Below, piece by piece: positions 25,806-34,439 of a stretch of DNA of 64,000 nt. The notes under the pieces were generated by a model. It saw only the letters and a list, made by a program, of their open reading frames with translations, did no database searches and was not told the origin of the DNA. The position numbers and the translations under genes are program-made. Location of the stretch: contig NZ_CP129137.1 in assembly GCF_030406905.1 (NCBI RefSeq), forward strand, positions 2,979,001-3,043,000, given 5' to 3'. The DNA comes from Streptomyces sp. HUAS CB01. Its GTDB lineage: Bacteria; Actinomycetota; Actinomycetes; Streptomycetales; Streptomycetaceae. Each line of letters opens with the position of its first letter. Position 1 is the first letter of the stretch.

Positions 25806-28000
25806 CCGACCGGCCTCCGCTCGTCACTGCCCTGGCGCTGGGTCGGTATCGAGCCCGGCGCCTCCACCACTCCGGTGCGCCGCAGCTTCTGCCAGCGGAG
25901 CCGGCCGCCGGTGAGGGCGGTGATCCAGGACTGCAGCAGCACGACGTACATGAGCTGCCGGTACAGCAGCTGCTGGAGGGGCAGGGAGATCAGGTGCACC
26001 ATGCGTTCCTTGTCGAGGCGGAACGCGTATGCGGCGCACACGGCCTGGATGGCGAGGACGCCGAGCCAGGCGACGACCGTCTTCTGCGTGGGGCCGAAGA
26101 CGAGTCCGTAGAGCAGGAAGACGTCGATCAGCGGGGCGAGCAGCGGGAACAGCACCATGAACAGGGAGACGAGCGGCAGGCCGACCCGGCCGAAGCGGCC
26201 GGAGGGACCGCTGTCGATCACGGAGCGGCGGTGCTTCCAGATCGCCTGCATCGTGCCGTACGACCACCGGTAGCGCTGGGACCACAGCTGCTGCACCGAC
26301 TCCGGGGCCTCGGTCCACGCCCGGGCCCGCTCGGCGTACACCACGCGCCAGCCGTCGCGGTGGATGGCCATGGTGATGTCGGTGTCCTCGGCGAGGGTGT
26401 CGTCGCTCATGCCGCCGACCCGCTCCAGGGCCTGGCGGCGGAAGGCGCCGACCGCGCCGGGGATCGTGGGCATGCACCGCAGCACGTCGTACATGCGGCG
26501 GTCGAGGTTGAAGCCCATGACGTACTCGATGTGCTGCCAGGCACCGATCAGGCTGTCCCGGTTGCCGACCTTGGCGTTGCCCGCGACGGCGCCGACGCGC
26601 GGGTCGCCGAAGGGCTGGACGAGTTCGCGGACGGTGGACGGCTCGAAGACGGTGTCCCCGTCCATCATCACGATGATGTCGTGGCGGGCGTTGCGGATGC
26701 CGTTGTTGAGGGCTTCCGGCTTGCCCGCGTTGGCCTGTCGGACGACCCTGACGTTGGGCAGCCACATGTCGTCGACGATGTCGGCGGTGCCGTCCGACGA
26801 CCCGTCGTCGATGACGATGACCTCGATCGGGTGGTCGCTCTCCATCAGCGAGCGCACCGTGTTCTCGATGCACTCCTTCTCGTTGTACGCCGGGACCAGC
26901 ACCGTCACGGGTTCGGTGACGGCGGGACCCCAGCGGAAACGGCGGCGGCGCACCTTGCGGGCGTGGCCGAAGGAGAGCAGCAGCATGAGCCCGAAGCGGA
27001 GGAAGACCAGGACACCGATGACGGCGAGGCCGACGGTCAGGGCCGAGGTGGTCTTCTCGGAGACGGCGACGGCGCCGACCCACGCCTTGCCCTTCCACAG
27101 GTCCGGTCCCGTGACCGGTGTGTGGGCGCTGGGCGCGCCGAGGGCCTCGGTGAGGTTGGCGAACCGGTAGCCGCGCTCCTTCATGTCGGGCAGGAAGCGG
27201 CTCAGGGCGGCCACGGTCTGGGAGCGGTCACCGCCGGAGTCGTGCATCAGCACGATGGAGCCCTTGGTGCCCTTGGGGGTGGCGCGCTTGATGATCGCCT
27301 CGACGCCCGGGCGCTTCCAGTCCTCGCTGTCGGTGTCGTTGAAGGCGGTGATGTAGCCGCGGCTGCCGATGTACTCGGTGACCGGCCAGGACTTGTCGTC
27401 CAGGGCGGCCGAGAACGACGAGTACGGCGGCCGGAACAGCGAGGTGCGGATGCCGGCGGCGCCGGCGAGCGCCAGCTGGTTCTGGGAGAGCTCCCAGTCG
27501 ATCCGGCTCTGCGTCTGGAGGGCCAGGTCCGGGTGGTTGAAGGTGTGCAGGCCGAGCTCGTGGCCCTCCGCGACCATCCGCTGCACCAGCTCCGGGTGGC
27601 GGGAGGCCATGGTGCCGGTCACGAAGAACACCGCGTGGGCGTCGTACTGCTTCAGCTTGTCGAGGACCTTCGGCGTCCACACCGGGTCGGGGCCGTCGTC
27701 GAAGGTCAGCACCAGGTTCTTGTCCGGGACCCTGAGCGCCTTGGGCGCGCCCGGGGTGCGGGCGTCGATGACCGGACCGCCGTTCAGGACGTCCTTGGGC
27801 ACCTGGCCGCTGGAGGCCGGGGGGCGTACGCGGTGGTCGGCGAGGATCTCGCTGTGCACGTAGCCGCGCAGCATGAGCATCGCGAGGAGCGCGACGAGGA
27901 AGAGCGTGGGCAGCAGATAGCGCATGGGCAGCCTGCGCCGAATCGCGGACCGCCTGACGCTCTTCTGGCGTCGGGCCGCCCGCCTGCCGGAGGCGGTCAT
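25802..28000 (-). CDS. matB: Bifunctional polysaccharide deacetylase / GT2 glycan synthase
   Basis: A 732-residue fusion. After an N-terminal membrane anchor (YLLPTLFLVALLAMLML), residues about 95-290 form a CE4 deacetylase (TFDDGPDP, HTFNHP, RPPYS). A membrane segment leads to a processive family-2 glycosyltransferase (IDDGSSDGT, MDGD, EDTD, and QRYRW near residue 580) and several C-terminal membrane segments. This matches MatB of Streptomyces, which with MatA makes poly-beta-1,6-GlcNAc needed for hyphal pelleting and adhesion. In Gram-negative systems the deacetylase (PgaB) and synthase (PgaC) are separate. The start abuts the matA stop. Confidence 0.9.
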   Translation of the reverse strand: MTASGRRAARRQKSVRRSAIRRRLPMRYLLPTLFLVALLAMLMLRGYVHSEILADHRVRPPASSGQVPKDVLNGGPVIDARTPGAPKALRVPDKNLVLTFDDGPDPVWTPKVLDKLKQYDAHAVFFVTGTMASRHPELVQRMVAEGHELGLHTFNHPDLALQTQSRIDWELSQNQLALAGAAGIRTSLFRPPYSSFSAALDDKSWPVTEYIGSRGYITAFNDTDSEDWKRPGVEAIIKRATPKGTKGSIVLMHDSGGDRSQTVAALSRFLPDMKERGYRFANLTEALGAPSAHTPVTGPDLWKGKAWVGAVAVSEKTTSALTVGLAVIGVLVFLRFGLMLLLSFGHARKVRRRRFRWGPAVTEPVTVLVPAYNEKECIENTVRSLMESDHPIEVIVIDDGSSDGTADIVDDMWLPNVRVVRQANAGKPEALNNGIRNARHDIIVMMDGDTVFEPSTVRELVQPFGDPRVGAVAGNAKVGNRDSLIGAWQHIEYVMGFNLDRRMYDVLRCMPTIPGAVGAFRRQALERVGGMSDDTLAEDTDITMAIHRDGWRVVYAERARAWTEAPESVQQLWSQRYRWSYGTMQAIWKHRRSVIDSGPSGRFGRVGLPLVSLFMVLFPLLAPLIDVFLLYGLVFGPTQKTVVAWLGVLAIQAVCAAYAFRLDKERMVHLISLPLQQLLYRQLMYVVLLQSWITALTGGRLRWQKLRRTGVVEAPGSIPTQRQGSDERRPVG

Positions 28001-28738
28001 CTAGCGGGCACCTTCCCCGGCCAGTTGCCGGCCCTGCGCCACCGGCTCGCCGGTGGGTTCCTCCGTCGCGGTCTCGGTGGGAGTCGTCGGATCGACCGGG
28101 TCCGGCGGCGGCTCCTCGCCGCCCGTGCCGCCGGCGCCACCGGGCGGCGTGGACACGGTGGGCTTCGGGTCGGCCGTCGCACCGCCGGCGCCACCGGCAC
28201 CGCCGGTGGTGGTGGCCGCGCCCGTGCCGGAGGCGCCGGCCGGGCCGCTGCTCCGGTCGCCGCCCGGCTCGCCGGCGGACCCGGCGGGCTGCCGCGGCAC
28301 GGCGGCCGGGCTGCCGGAGGGCGAGGGGACGCCGGCGACGACCTCGGCGCCGGCGGGCGCGGGGGCGGACGGGGCGTCGGAGGGCCCGGGGGTCTCCTCG
28401 GCGGTGTCCGCCTTGTCGTCGGCGGGCCCCGGTATGAGAAGCGACGGCGCGTTGGAGTTGCCGCCGATGAGGGCGACCACGAGGGTCACCGCGTAGCCGG
28501 CGCAGACCAGCGCCAGCACCCATCCGATACGGCGGAACTTCTTGCTGCGACGGCCGCTCTCGTCGACGAACACCGGTCCGTCGGCGCTTTCCCGAGGGGC
28601 CTCAGGGGTCATCTGGGCAGCCTGGAGTCGTCTGAACTCCACGCTGTCGATCTGGATGGTGACCTCGTTGGGGTCATGGGTGTGCCCTATTCGGGACTTT
28701 TCTCGCCTGTTTTCCACTGCTGTACGCTCTTCCCCCAC
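28001..28738 (-). CDS. matA: MatA-like single-pass membrane protein
   Basis: A 245-residue protein with an N-terminal cytoplasmic part of about 70 residues (VTIQIDSVEFRRLQ), one membrane segment (IGWVLALVCAGYAVTLVVALIGG), and a long Pro/Gly/Ser/Thr/Ala-rich extracytoplasmic tail. MatA is required with MatB for PNAG production and mycelial aggregation; its biochemical role is unclear and it has no PgaA or PgaD homology that I can see. First gene of the mat operon, abutting matB. Confidence 0.8.
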   Translation of the reverse strand: MGEERTAVENRREKSRIGHTHDPNEVTIQIDSVEFRRLQAAQMTPEAPRESADGPVFVDESGRRSKKFRRIGWVLALVCAGYAVTLVVALIGGNSNAPSLLIPGPADDKADTAEETPGPSDAPSAPAPAGAEVVAGVPSPSGSPAAVPRQPAGSAGEPGGDRSSGPAGASGTGAATTTGGAGGAGGATADPKPTVSTPPGGAGGTGGEEPPPDPVDPTTPTETATEEPTGEPVAQGRQLAGEGAR

Positions 28739-28877
28739 TGAACGGAGAGGTGGGAGCGCCGGCGGAACCGGACGCCTGCCGTCGGACCGAGCCCCCTAAA
28801 CCCGGACCGAGCACCCCCTACCACGTTGCACCCGGACCATGAATGTAGCGCACGCCGGGGACGGCCGGGCCGCGGAG
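28739..28877. promoter_or_regulatory. mat operon promoter region
   Basis: About 140 bp between the LysR stop and matA, both leftward. It must contain the matA promoter. I see no clear hairpin after the LysR gene. Confidence 0.4.
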
Positions 28878-29843
28878 TCAGGTGTTCCGCGCCATAGCGG
28901 CACGGTCCTCGTCCGGCAGCCAGCCGTCCGGCGGCACGTCCAGCCACCCCTCCGACGCGGCGAGTTCGGCCATGACGGAACGCAGGACGCCGAGGCCGGG
29001 GTGGCTCAGGCCCCGCCGCCAGACGAGCGAGACCGGGGACAGCGGCACGGGGTCGACGAGCGGCCGGACGACCATGCCCGGCACGGGGAGGAACTCGGTG
29101 CTCGCCAGCACCGACCAGCCCTGCTTGCGCACCACCCGGACGAACTCCTCCTGCCCGGCGATCTCGGGGAAGGGGGCGGCCATGCGGATTCCGCGGCCGG
29201 CGAAGAGCCGGCCGGCGAGGTCGGTCCACTCCGCGGTGGCCGCGTTGCCCGCGCCCGCGTAAAGGGTCTCCCCCGCCAGTGCGTCCAACGGCACCTCGGG
29301 GAGCTCCGCGAGGGGATGGCCGTCGCGGAGCAGTACGGCCATCCGCTCGTACCGCACCGGCTCGTGGGCCAGTTCGGAGCGCAGGGCCGGGTCGATCCCG
29401 GCGATCCTGCCGGAGGAGACGTCGAGCCGGCCGGCGACGATCTCCGCCGCCGCACCCGTGAGTCCGCTCAGGTAGCGGGCCACGAACTCCAGGCCGGGGG
29501 CCGCGCGGCGGGCCTCGTCGAGCATCCGGTAGGCCGTGCCCACCGGGGCGCCCACGTCGACGAGCAGCGGCCGCTCCGTGTCGGCGAGGGCCGAGGCCAG
29601 CGCATCGTGGGCGTCCATCACCCGCCGCGCGTACGGCAGCAGCCGCTCGCCCTCGGCGGTGAGCCGCACCTGCCGGGTGGTCCGGACGAACAGCTCCGAC
29701 CCCAACGTCCGCTCCAGCCGCCGGATGTCGCGGCTGAGCGCCTGCTGGGCCACGTACAGCCGGGCCGCGGCCCTGGTGAAGTGCAGTTCGGCCGCGACGG
29801 CGAGGAAGGCGCGGAGCAGACGGGGTTCGAGGTCCTGGGGCAC
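28878..29843 (-). CDS. LysR-family transcriptional regulator
   Basis: A 321-residue LysR-type regulator. The N-terminal winged helix (LLRAFLAVAAELHFTRAAARLYVAQQALSRDIRRLE) is followed by a periplasmic-binding-like effector domain. It is divergent from an MFS exporter with only 83 bp between starts, a classic regulator/target pair. Ligand unknown. The first codon follows the divergent promoter closely, so the mRNA leader may be short. Confidence 0.9.
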   Translation of the reverse strand: MPQDLEPRLLRAFLAVAAELHFTRAAARLYVAQQALSRDIRRLERTLGSELFVRTTRQVRLTAEGERLLPYARRVMDAHDALASALADTERPLLVDVGAPVGTAYRMLDEARRAAPGLEFVARYLSGLTGAAAEIVAGRLDVSSGRIAGIDPALRSELAHEPVRYERMAVLLRDGHPLAELPEVPLDALAGETLYAGAGNAATAEWTDLAGRLFAGRGIRMAAPFPEIAGQEEFVRVVRKQGWSVLASTEFLPVPGMVVRPLVDPVPLSPVSLVWRRGLSHPGLGVLRSVMAELAASEGWLDVPPDGWLPDEDRAAMARNT

Positions 29844-29926
29844 CCCGAGAACTTACAACAGGAGTGCGTCAATGAGCCTCGAACAGGTGTTGGACCCCCG
29901 AGGGCCCCCGCCGCGACCCTTGATCC
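29844..29926. promoter_or_regulatory. Divergent LysR / MFS control region
   Basis: An 83-bp gap between two divergent starts, relatively A+T-rich at 29850-29875. Minus-strand reading shows TTGACG, a possible -35 for the LysR gene. A LysR T-N11-A site is expected here but several weak candidates exist and I cannot pick one. Confidence 0.4.
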
Positions 29927-31186
29927 ATGCCGCAATCGACTTCTCCCCAGATGACCACGTCCGGCGGGACGCTGGTCCTGGCGCCCCGGGACCGGGAGCC
30001 GGGACCCTCCCGTCCGCCGGGCCCCTACCGCCGGCTCTTCGCCGTCCCCGGGGCACGTGCCTTCACCGCGGGGAACCTCCTCGCCCGGCTGCCCATGGGC
30101 ATGTTCAGCGTCAGCGCCGTGATCATGATCGCCGGGCAGCGCGGTTCGTACGCCCTCGCGGGCGCCGTCACGGCGACCGGCCTGGCCGCCACCGCGATCG
30201 TCGCCCCCTGGACCGCACGGCTCGTCGACCGGTACGGCCAGGCCCGCGTCGCCGTCCCGGCGACCGCGCTGGCCGTGCTGGGCTCACTCGCCCTGGTGCT
30301 GTGCGTCCGTCACGGCGCCCCCGACTGGACGCTCTTCGCCGCGTACGCCGCGACCGCGACGACGCCCAACACGGGCGGGATGTCACGCGCCCGCTGGGCA
30401 CATCTGCTGAAGGGCGACGCGGCCGCCCGGCACACCGCGAACTCCTTCGAACAGGCCGCCGACGAGCTGTGCTTCATGCTCGGACCGGTCCTCGCCGCCT
30501 GGCTCTGCGCGGGGCTCTTCCCGGAGGCCGGGACCCTCGTCGGCGCGGGGCTGCTGCTCACGGGCGTGGTCCTGTTCGCGGCCCAGCGGTCCACCGAGCC
30601 GCCGGTCTCCGGCGGGACCGCGGGGCGCCGCTCCCCGCTGCGCACGCCCGGCATGGTCCCGATGCTCGCCGTCTTCCTCGCCACGGGAGCCGTCTTCGGT
30701 GCGATGGAGGTCGTCACGATCGCCTTCGCGGACGGCCCGGCGGCGGGTGCGGTGCTGGCCCTCCAGGCCGCCGGCTCGTGTCTCGCGGGCCTGGCGTACG
30801 GCCGGGCCCGCCGTACCGCCCGGCTGCGGACCTGCCTGGCCGCGATGACGGTCCTCATGGCCCTGCCGCTGCTCGCCGCGGCGGGCACGGGCTCCCTGCT
30901 CGCCGTCGCGGGCGCGCTCCTGGTCGCCGGGATGGCGACGGCGCCCACGATGGTGACCGGCATGACCGCGATCCAGCGCCTCACCCCGGAGGGGCAGCTG
31001 AACGAGGGCATGACCCTGGCCGTGACGGCGCTGCTCGGCGGCATCGCCGCCGGTTCGGCGGCGGGCGGCTGGACGGTGGAGCACGCCGGCGCCTCCCACG
31101 GCTACGCGATCCCGGTCACGGCGGCGGCCCTGGCACTGGCGCTGTCGCTGCTGCCGGCACGTACGACGAAGGCCCGGCTGTCATGA
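29927..31186 (+). CDS. MFS transporter, drug/metabolite efflux type
   Basis: A 419-residue major facilitator with about 12 membrane segments. It starts with a polar leader of about 35 residues, then FAVPGARAFTAGNLLARLPMGM. Substrate cannot be inferred. Its divergent LysR neighbour suggests inducible export. The stop codon sits in the middle of a perfect palindrome that probably terminates transcription. Confidence 0.85.
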   Translation: MPQSTSPQMTTSGGTLVLAPRDREPGPSRPPGPYRRLFAVPGARAFTAGNLLARLPMGMFSVSAVIMIAGQRGSYALAGAVTATGLAATAIVAPWTARLVDRYGQARVAVPATALAVLGSLALVLCVRHGAPDWTLFAAYAATATTPNTGGMSRARWAHLLKGDAAARHTANSFEQAADELCFMLGPVLAAWLCAGLFPEAGTLVGAGLLLTGVVLFAAQRSTEPPVSGGTAGRRSPLRTPGMVPMLAVFLATGAVFGAMEVVTIAFADGPAAGAVLALQAAGSCLAGLAYGRARRTARLRTCLAAMTVLMALPLLAAAGTGSLLAVAGALLVAGMATAPTMVTGMTAIQRLTPEGQLNEGMTLAVTALLGGIAAGSAAGGWTVEHAGASHGYAIPVTAAALALALSLLPARTTKARLS

Positions 31187-31196
31187 CAGCCGGGCC
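31171..31196. terminator. Perfect 26-bp palindrome spanning the MFS stop codon
   Basis: GGCCCGGCTGTCA at 31171-31183 is followed directly by its exact complement TGACAGCCGGGCC at 31184-31196. The TGA stop (31184-31186) lies at the centre. It probably terminates the MFS transcript and may also block read-through from tmRNA on the other strand. Confidence 0.7.
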
Positions 31197-31218
31197 TCGC
31201 CCACATGGGGTGCGGTGC

Positions 31219-31237
31219 CTGGGGGCGGTGCCCCCAG
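31219..31237 (-). terminator. tmRNA terminator hairpin
   Basis: CTGGGGGC pairs with GCCCCCAG across a GGT loop, 9 bp past the encoded CCA end of tmRNA. Confidence 0.75.
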
Positions 31238-31246
31238 ATCGTCCAC

Positions 31247-31616
31247 TGGTGGAGATGGCGGGAATCGAACCCGCGTCCAACGGTGCGGAATCAGGGCTTC
31301 TCCGTGTGCAGTCCGCTGCGATTTTCTCGGCCCCGGAGATCACGCGGACAAGTCTCCGACGGGCTCAGTCACTGTTTGATTTCCCTCCAGACCCCGTGAC
31401 CGGGTCTAGAGGTTTAGTCCCCTAGCTGATGCCAGGATCCGGGTCGGGAACAGCCCCGGGCTGACACTTCGCAAGTCGCTACTTAGGCAGCGAGGGCGAA
31501 GGAATCGCGCTTGGTGTTGGCGATTATTGGTTGCGACATATGGTTTACGAGATCATTGCCGCTTCCTCGACACGCTTCCCCTGCTTCGACAGCCGCTGTC
31601 GAAACCGATCATCCCC
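31247..31616 (-). ncRNA. ssrA: Transfer-messenger RNA (tmRNA)
   Basis: A 370-nt tmRNA for trans-translation, the rescue of stalled ribosomes. The 5' end GGGGATG pairs with the 3' CATCTCC to form a 7-bp tRNA-Ala-like acceptor stem with the G3-U70 alanine identity pair, and the 3' ACCA is encoded. The T arm (GGTTCGATTCC) is present. The reading frame at 31483-31521 encodes the tag ANTKRDSFALAA followed by TAA, a typical streptomycete tag ending in LAA for protease recognition. It lies next to smpB, its protein partner. Confidence 0.97.
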
Positions 31617-31632
31617 ATGTTGATTTTTCAAA

Positions 31633-31655
31633 CCTGCCCCCTCGGGGAGGGCAGG
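31633..31655 (-). terminator. Hairpin between smpB and ssrA
   Basis: CCTGCCC pairs with GGGCAGG; read on the minus strand it is followed by TTTGAAAAAT. It looks like the smpB terminator just upstream of tmRNA, though it could also lie in an ssrA precursor. Confidence 0.55.
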
Positions 31656-31705
31656 AGCCATCGTACGTGACCAACGCACGACCGTGCCAGCGTATTCCGC
31701 GCGGA

Positions 31706-31772
31706 CGGCTCAGGCCCGCTGCCAGCCGCCGCGCCGCGCCCGGCTCAGGCCCGCTGCCGCCGCCGCGCCGCG
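31706..31772. repeat. Short direct duplication of the smpB 3' end
   Basis: CGGCTCAGGCCCGCTGCC occurs at 31706 and again at 31741, each followed by a GCCGCCGCGCCGCG stretch. The second copy contains the smpB stop and last codons; the first is a tandem copy just beyond the stop. Confidence 0.7.
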
Positions 31773-32224
31773 GACATCGCCCGGTCCGCCTCGCGGCGGT
31801 CCTGCTTCTCCCGCAGGGTCTGCCGCTTGTCGTACTCCTTCTTGCCCTTCGCCAGGGCGATCTCGACCTTGGCCCGGCCGTCCTTGAAGTACAGGGCCAG
31901 CGGCACGATCGTGTGGCCCGTCTCCTGGGACTTCGACTCGAGCTTGTCGATCTCCACCCGGTGCAGCAGCAGCTTCCGCTTCCGCCGGGCGCTGTGGTTG
32001 GTCCAGGTGCCCTGGCTGTACTCCGGCACGTGGACGTTGTGCAGCCACGCCTCGTGGTCGTCGATCTGGACGAACCCGTCCGCCAGCGAGGCCCGCCCCT
32101 GACGCAGCGACTTCACCTCGGTACCCGTCAGCACGAGACCGCACTCGTAGGTGTCGAGGATGTGGTAGTCGTGCCGCGCCTTCTTGTTCTGCGCGATCAG
32201 CTTGCGCCCTTTTTCCTTAGCCAT
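31745..32224 (-). CDS. smpB: SsrA-binding protein
   Basis: A 159-residue SmpB, which binds tmRNA and places it in the ribosomal A site. Motifs: [16 protein letters not shown]-like [37 protein letters not shown], and the basic tail ([21 protein letters not shown]) that reaches into the mRNA channel. Start ATG at 32224. It is adjacent to its RNA partner on the same strand. Confidence 0.96.
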   Translation of the reverse strand: MAKEKGRKLIAQNKKARHDYHILDTYECGLVLTGTEVKSLRQGRASLADGFVQIDDHEAWLHNVHVPEYSQGTWTNHSARRKRKLLLHRVEIDKLESKSQETGHTIVPLALYFKDGRAKVEIALAKGKKEYDKRQTLREKQDRREADRAMSAARRRQRA

Positions 32225-32242
32225 AGTGCGGTCATTTTCGCA

Positions 32243-33412
32243 CTACGACCCCGCCCCGAGGCCACTCAATACCGTCTGCGCCCGTTCCTCGGCCCGCTCG
32301 CTCACGGCGAGGTCCGGGGTGATGCCCCGGCCGTCGACGTCGTGACCGGACGGAGTGCGGTAGTGGCCGACGGTGAGCTCCGCCACGGACCCGTCGGGCA
32401 GCCGCTCGGGCATCTGCACCGAGCCCTTGCCGAAGGTGCGGGCACCGACCGTGACGGCCCGGCCGCGGTCCTTGAGGGCGCCAGTGACCAGCTCCGCCGC
32501 GCTCATCGTCCCGCCGTCCACCAGTGCCACGACCGGCCGCTCGGTGTCCCCGCCCGGCCGGGCGTACAGGGCCTTCTGCTCACCGCGGACGTCGTACGTG
32601 GCGACCAGCCCGCCGTCCAGGAAGGCGGACGCCGCCGTGACGGCCTCGGAGACCAGTCCGCCGCTGTTGCCCCGCAGGTCCAGCAGGACGCCGGCACCCT
32701 CGGGCGCCGACCTCACCGCCTGCCGCACCCGCTCGCCGGCGCCCTTGGTGAAGGCGGCGACCTTGATCAGCACGGCCTGGCCGTCGAGCCTGCGGACCGT
32801 GACCGCCTCGGTGGCGAGCCGGGCCCGCTGCAGCGTCCGGCTCCAGGCGTGGTCGCCGCGCTGGAGGCCCAGCACGACGGACGAGCCGGCCCCGGCGCTC
32901 CTGCCGTCGCCGCGCAGCAGCCGGACGACCTCGCTGACGGGACGCCCGTCTATGCGGGCCCCGTCGACCGTGCGCAGCTGGTCGCCGACGCGGATGCCGG
33001 CCCTGTCGGCGGGACCGCCGCGCTGCAGGCGGGCGACCTCGACCCGGCCGTCGGCCCCGCGTCTGGCCCACAGGCCGACCCCGGTGTACGAACCGTCGAG
33101 GGCACGCGCGAACTCCTCGTACTCGCCCTTGTCGTACACGGCGCCCCAGCGGTCCCCGCTGCGGCTCACGACCTCTTCGGCGGCCTTGGCGCCGGACTTG
33201 CCGTCCGCGGCGGCCTCGGCGGCGGCCCGTGCGATCTCGTCGCGGTCGACCGTGGCGGCGGCGGCCCGCACGCGGGGCTCGGGCGGTTCGCCCTCGCCGC
33301 TGGGCAGCAGGCCCGTCGCGGAACCGGTGACGAGGGCGCCAGCGAACACCAGCGTCAGGACCGCCCCGTGACGCAGGCCACGGGGCACCTTGGGTGATTC
33401 GGGGCCCAACAT
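32243..33412 (-). CDS. S41 family C-terminal processing peptidase (CtpA-like)
   Basis: A 389-residue serine protease. An N-terminal membrane segment (GAVLTLVFAGALVTGSATGLL) anchors it outside; residues about 105-195 form a PDZ domain (GGPADRAGIRVGDQLRTVDG). The catalytic domain has Ser304 in GGTMSAAEL and Lys329 in TFGKGSVQ, the S41 Ser-Lys dyad. I chose the ATG at 33412; the frame is open to 33484 but that would cross the ftsX terminator. It trims envelope or secreted proteins; specific substrates are unknown. Downstream of ftsEX. Confidence 0.92.
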   Translation of the reverse strand: MLGPESPKVPRGLRHGAVLTLVFAGALVTGSATGLLPSGEGEPPEPRVRAAAATVDRDEIARAAAEAAADGKSGAKAAEEVVSRSGDRWGAVYDKGEYEEFARALDGSYTGVGLWARRGADGRVEVARLQRGGPADRAGIRVGDQLRTVDGARIDGRPVSEVVRLLRGDGRSAGAGSSVVLGLQRGDHAWSRTLQRARLATEAVTVRRLDGQAVLIKVAAFTKGAGERVRQAVRSAPEGAGVLLDLRGNSGGLVSEAVTAASAFLDGGLVATYDVRGEQKALYARPGGDTERPVVALVDGGTMSAAELVTGALKDRGRAVTVGARTFGKGSVQMPERLPDGSVAELTVGHYRTPSGHDVDGRGITPDLAVSERAEERAQTVLSGLGAGS

Positions 33413-33436
33413 GGCGCCCACTCTAGGACAAGCGAA

Positions 33437-33470
33437 GGGCGCCGTAGGGTCGTTGACCCGTACGGCGCCC
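33437..33470 (-). terminator. ftsEX terminator hairpin
   Basis: GGGCGCCGTA pairs with TACGGCGCCC, extended by GGGT/ACCC with one bulged G, starting 11 bp past the ftsX stop. Confidence 0.82.
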
Positions 33471-33480
33471 GGGGCGCTCG

Positions 33481-34398
33481 TCACACCTTCAGGTACTTGC
33501 GCAACGCGATGAAAGCGGCCATGGAGGGCATCAGCAGCCCGATCACGAGGACGAGCGGGAGTACCGCTATCACGGCGTCCCAGCCGATGAAGTTGACCAG
33601 CGGCATCTTCTCGGAGAGCGCCAGGCCGCCGTCGATGAGGAAGTACCGGCCGACCAGGAGCATCACACAGGCGACCAGGCCGCCGAGGAGTCCCGCGAAG
33701 GCGGCCTCCATGATGAACGGCATCTGGATGTAGAAGCTGGACGCCCCGACGAGCCGCATGATCCCCGTCTCACGCCGACGGCTGAACGCGGACACCCGCA
33801 CGGTGTTGACGATCAGCATCAGCGCGATGACGAGCATCAGTCCCATGATGAAGAGGGCAGCGACGTTCATGCCCCGCATCATGTTGAAGAGGTTCTCCAG
33901 GATGCCGCGCTGGTCCTGGATCGACTGGACCCCGTCCCGGCCGGCGAAGGCGGTGGCCACGACCTTGTACTTCTCCGGGTCCTTCAGCTTGACCCGGAAC
34001 GACTCCTGCATCTGGTCGGGCGTGATGACCGTGGCGATGGCGGTGTCGCTGTACTGCTCGCGGTAGTGCTTGTAGGCCTCGTCGGCGGACTCGTGGTGGA
34101 CCGTCTCGACGATGCTCATGTCTTCGAGGTCGGACTTGATCTGGTCCCGCTGCTCGGCGGTGACGGCACCCTTCGAGCACTTCTCGTCCGTCTCCGCGTC
34201 GTTCTTGTTGCAGAGGTAGATGGAGACGTTGACCTTGTCGTACCAGAAGTCCTTCATGGTGCTGACCTGTTCACGCATGAGCAGGGCGCCACCGAAGAGG
34301 GCGAGCGACAGGGCCACGGAGACGATCACCGCGAAGGTCATCGTCAGATTGCGGCGGAGACCGACGCCGATCTCCGACAGTACGAACTGGGCGCGCAT
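33481..34398 (-). CDS. ftsX: Cell-division ABC permease FtsX
   Basis: A 305-residue membrane protein with four predicted segments: one near the N-terminus (MTFAVIVSVALSLALFGG), a large extracytoplasmic loop of about 120 residues, and three near the C-terminus. With FtsE it forms a complex that activates peptidoglycan hydrolases during division; actinobacterial FtsX loops bind RipC-type enzymes. The gene is 41 bp after ftsE. Confidence 0.95.
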   Translation of the reverse strand: MRAQFVLSEIGVGLRRNLTMTFAVIVSVALSLALFGGALLMREQVSTMKDFWYDKVNVSIYLCNKNDAETDEKCSKGAVTAEQRDQIKSDLEDMSIVETVHHESADEAYKHYREQYSDTAIATVITPDQMQESFRVKLKDPEKYKVVATAFAGRDGVQSIQDQRGILENLFNMMRGMNVAALFIMGLMLVIALMLIVNTVRVSAFSRRRETGIMRLVGASSFYIQMPFIMEAAFAGLLGGLVACVMLLVGRYFLIDGGLALSEKMPLVNFIGWDAVIAVLPLVLVIGLLMPSMAAFIALRKYLKV

Positions 34399-34439
34399 GG
34401 CGAGTGTTTCAGCCTTTCCTCTACCTGCTCAGTGCCTGC

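Noticed and set aside
28053..28496. Gly/Pro-rich plus-strand frame opposite matA
   Set aside because: Mirror of the low-complexity MatA tail; no independent start or domain.
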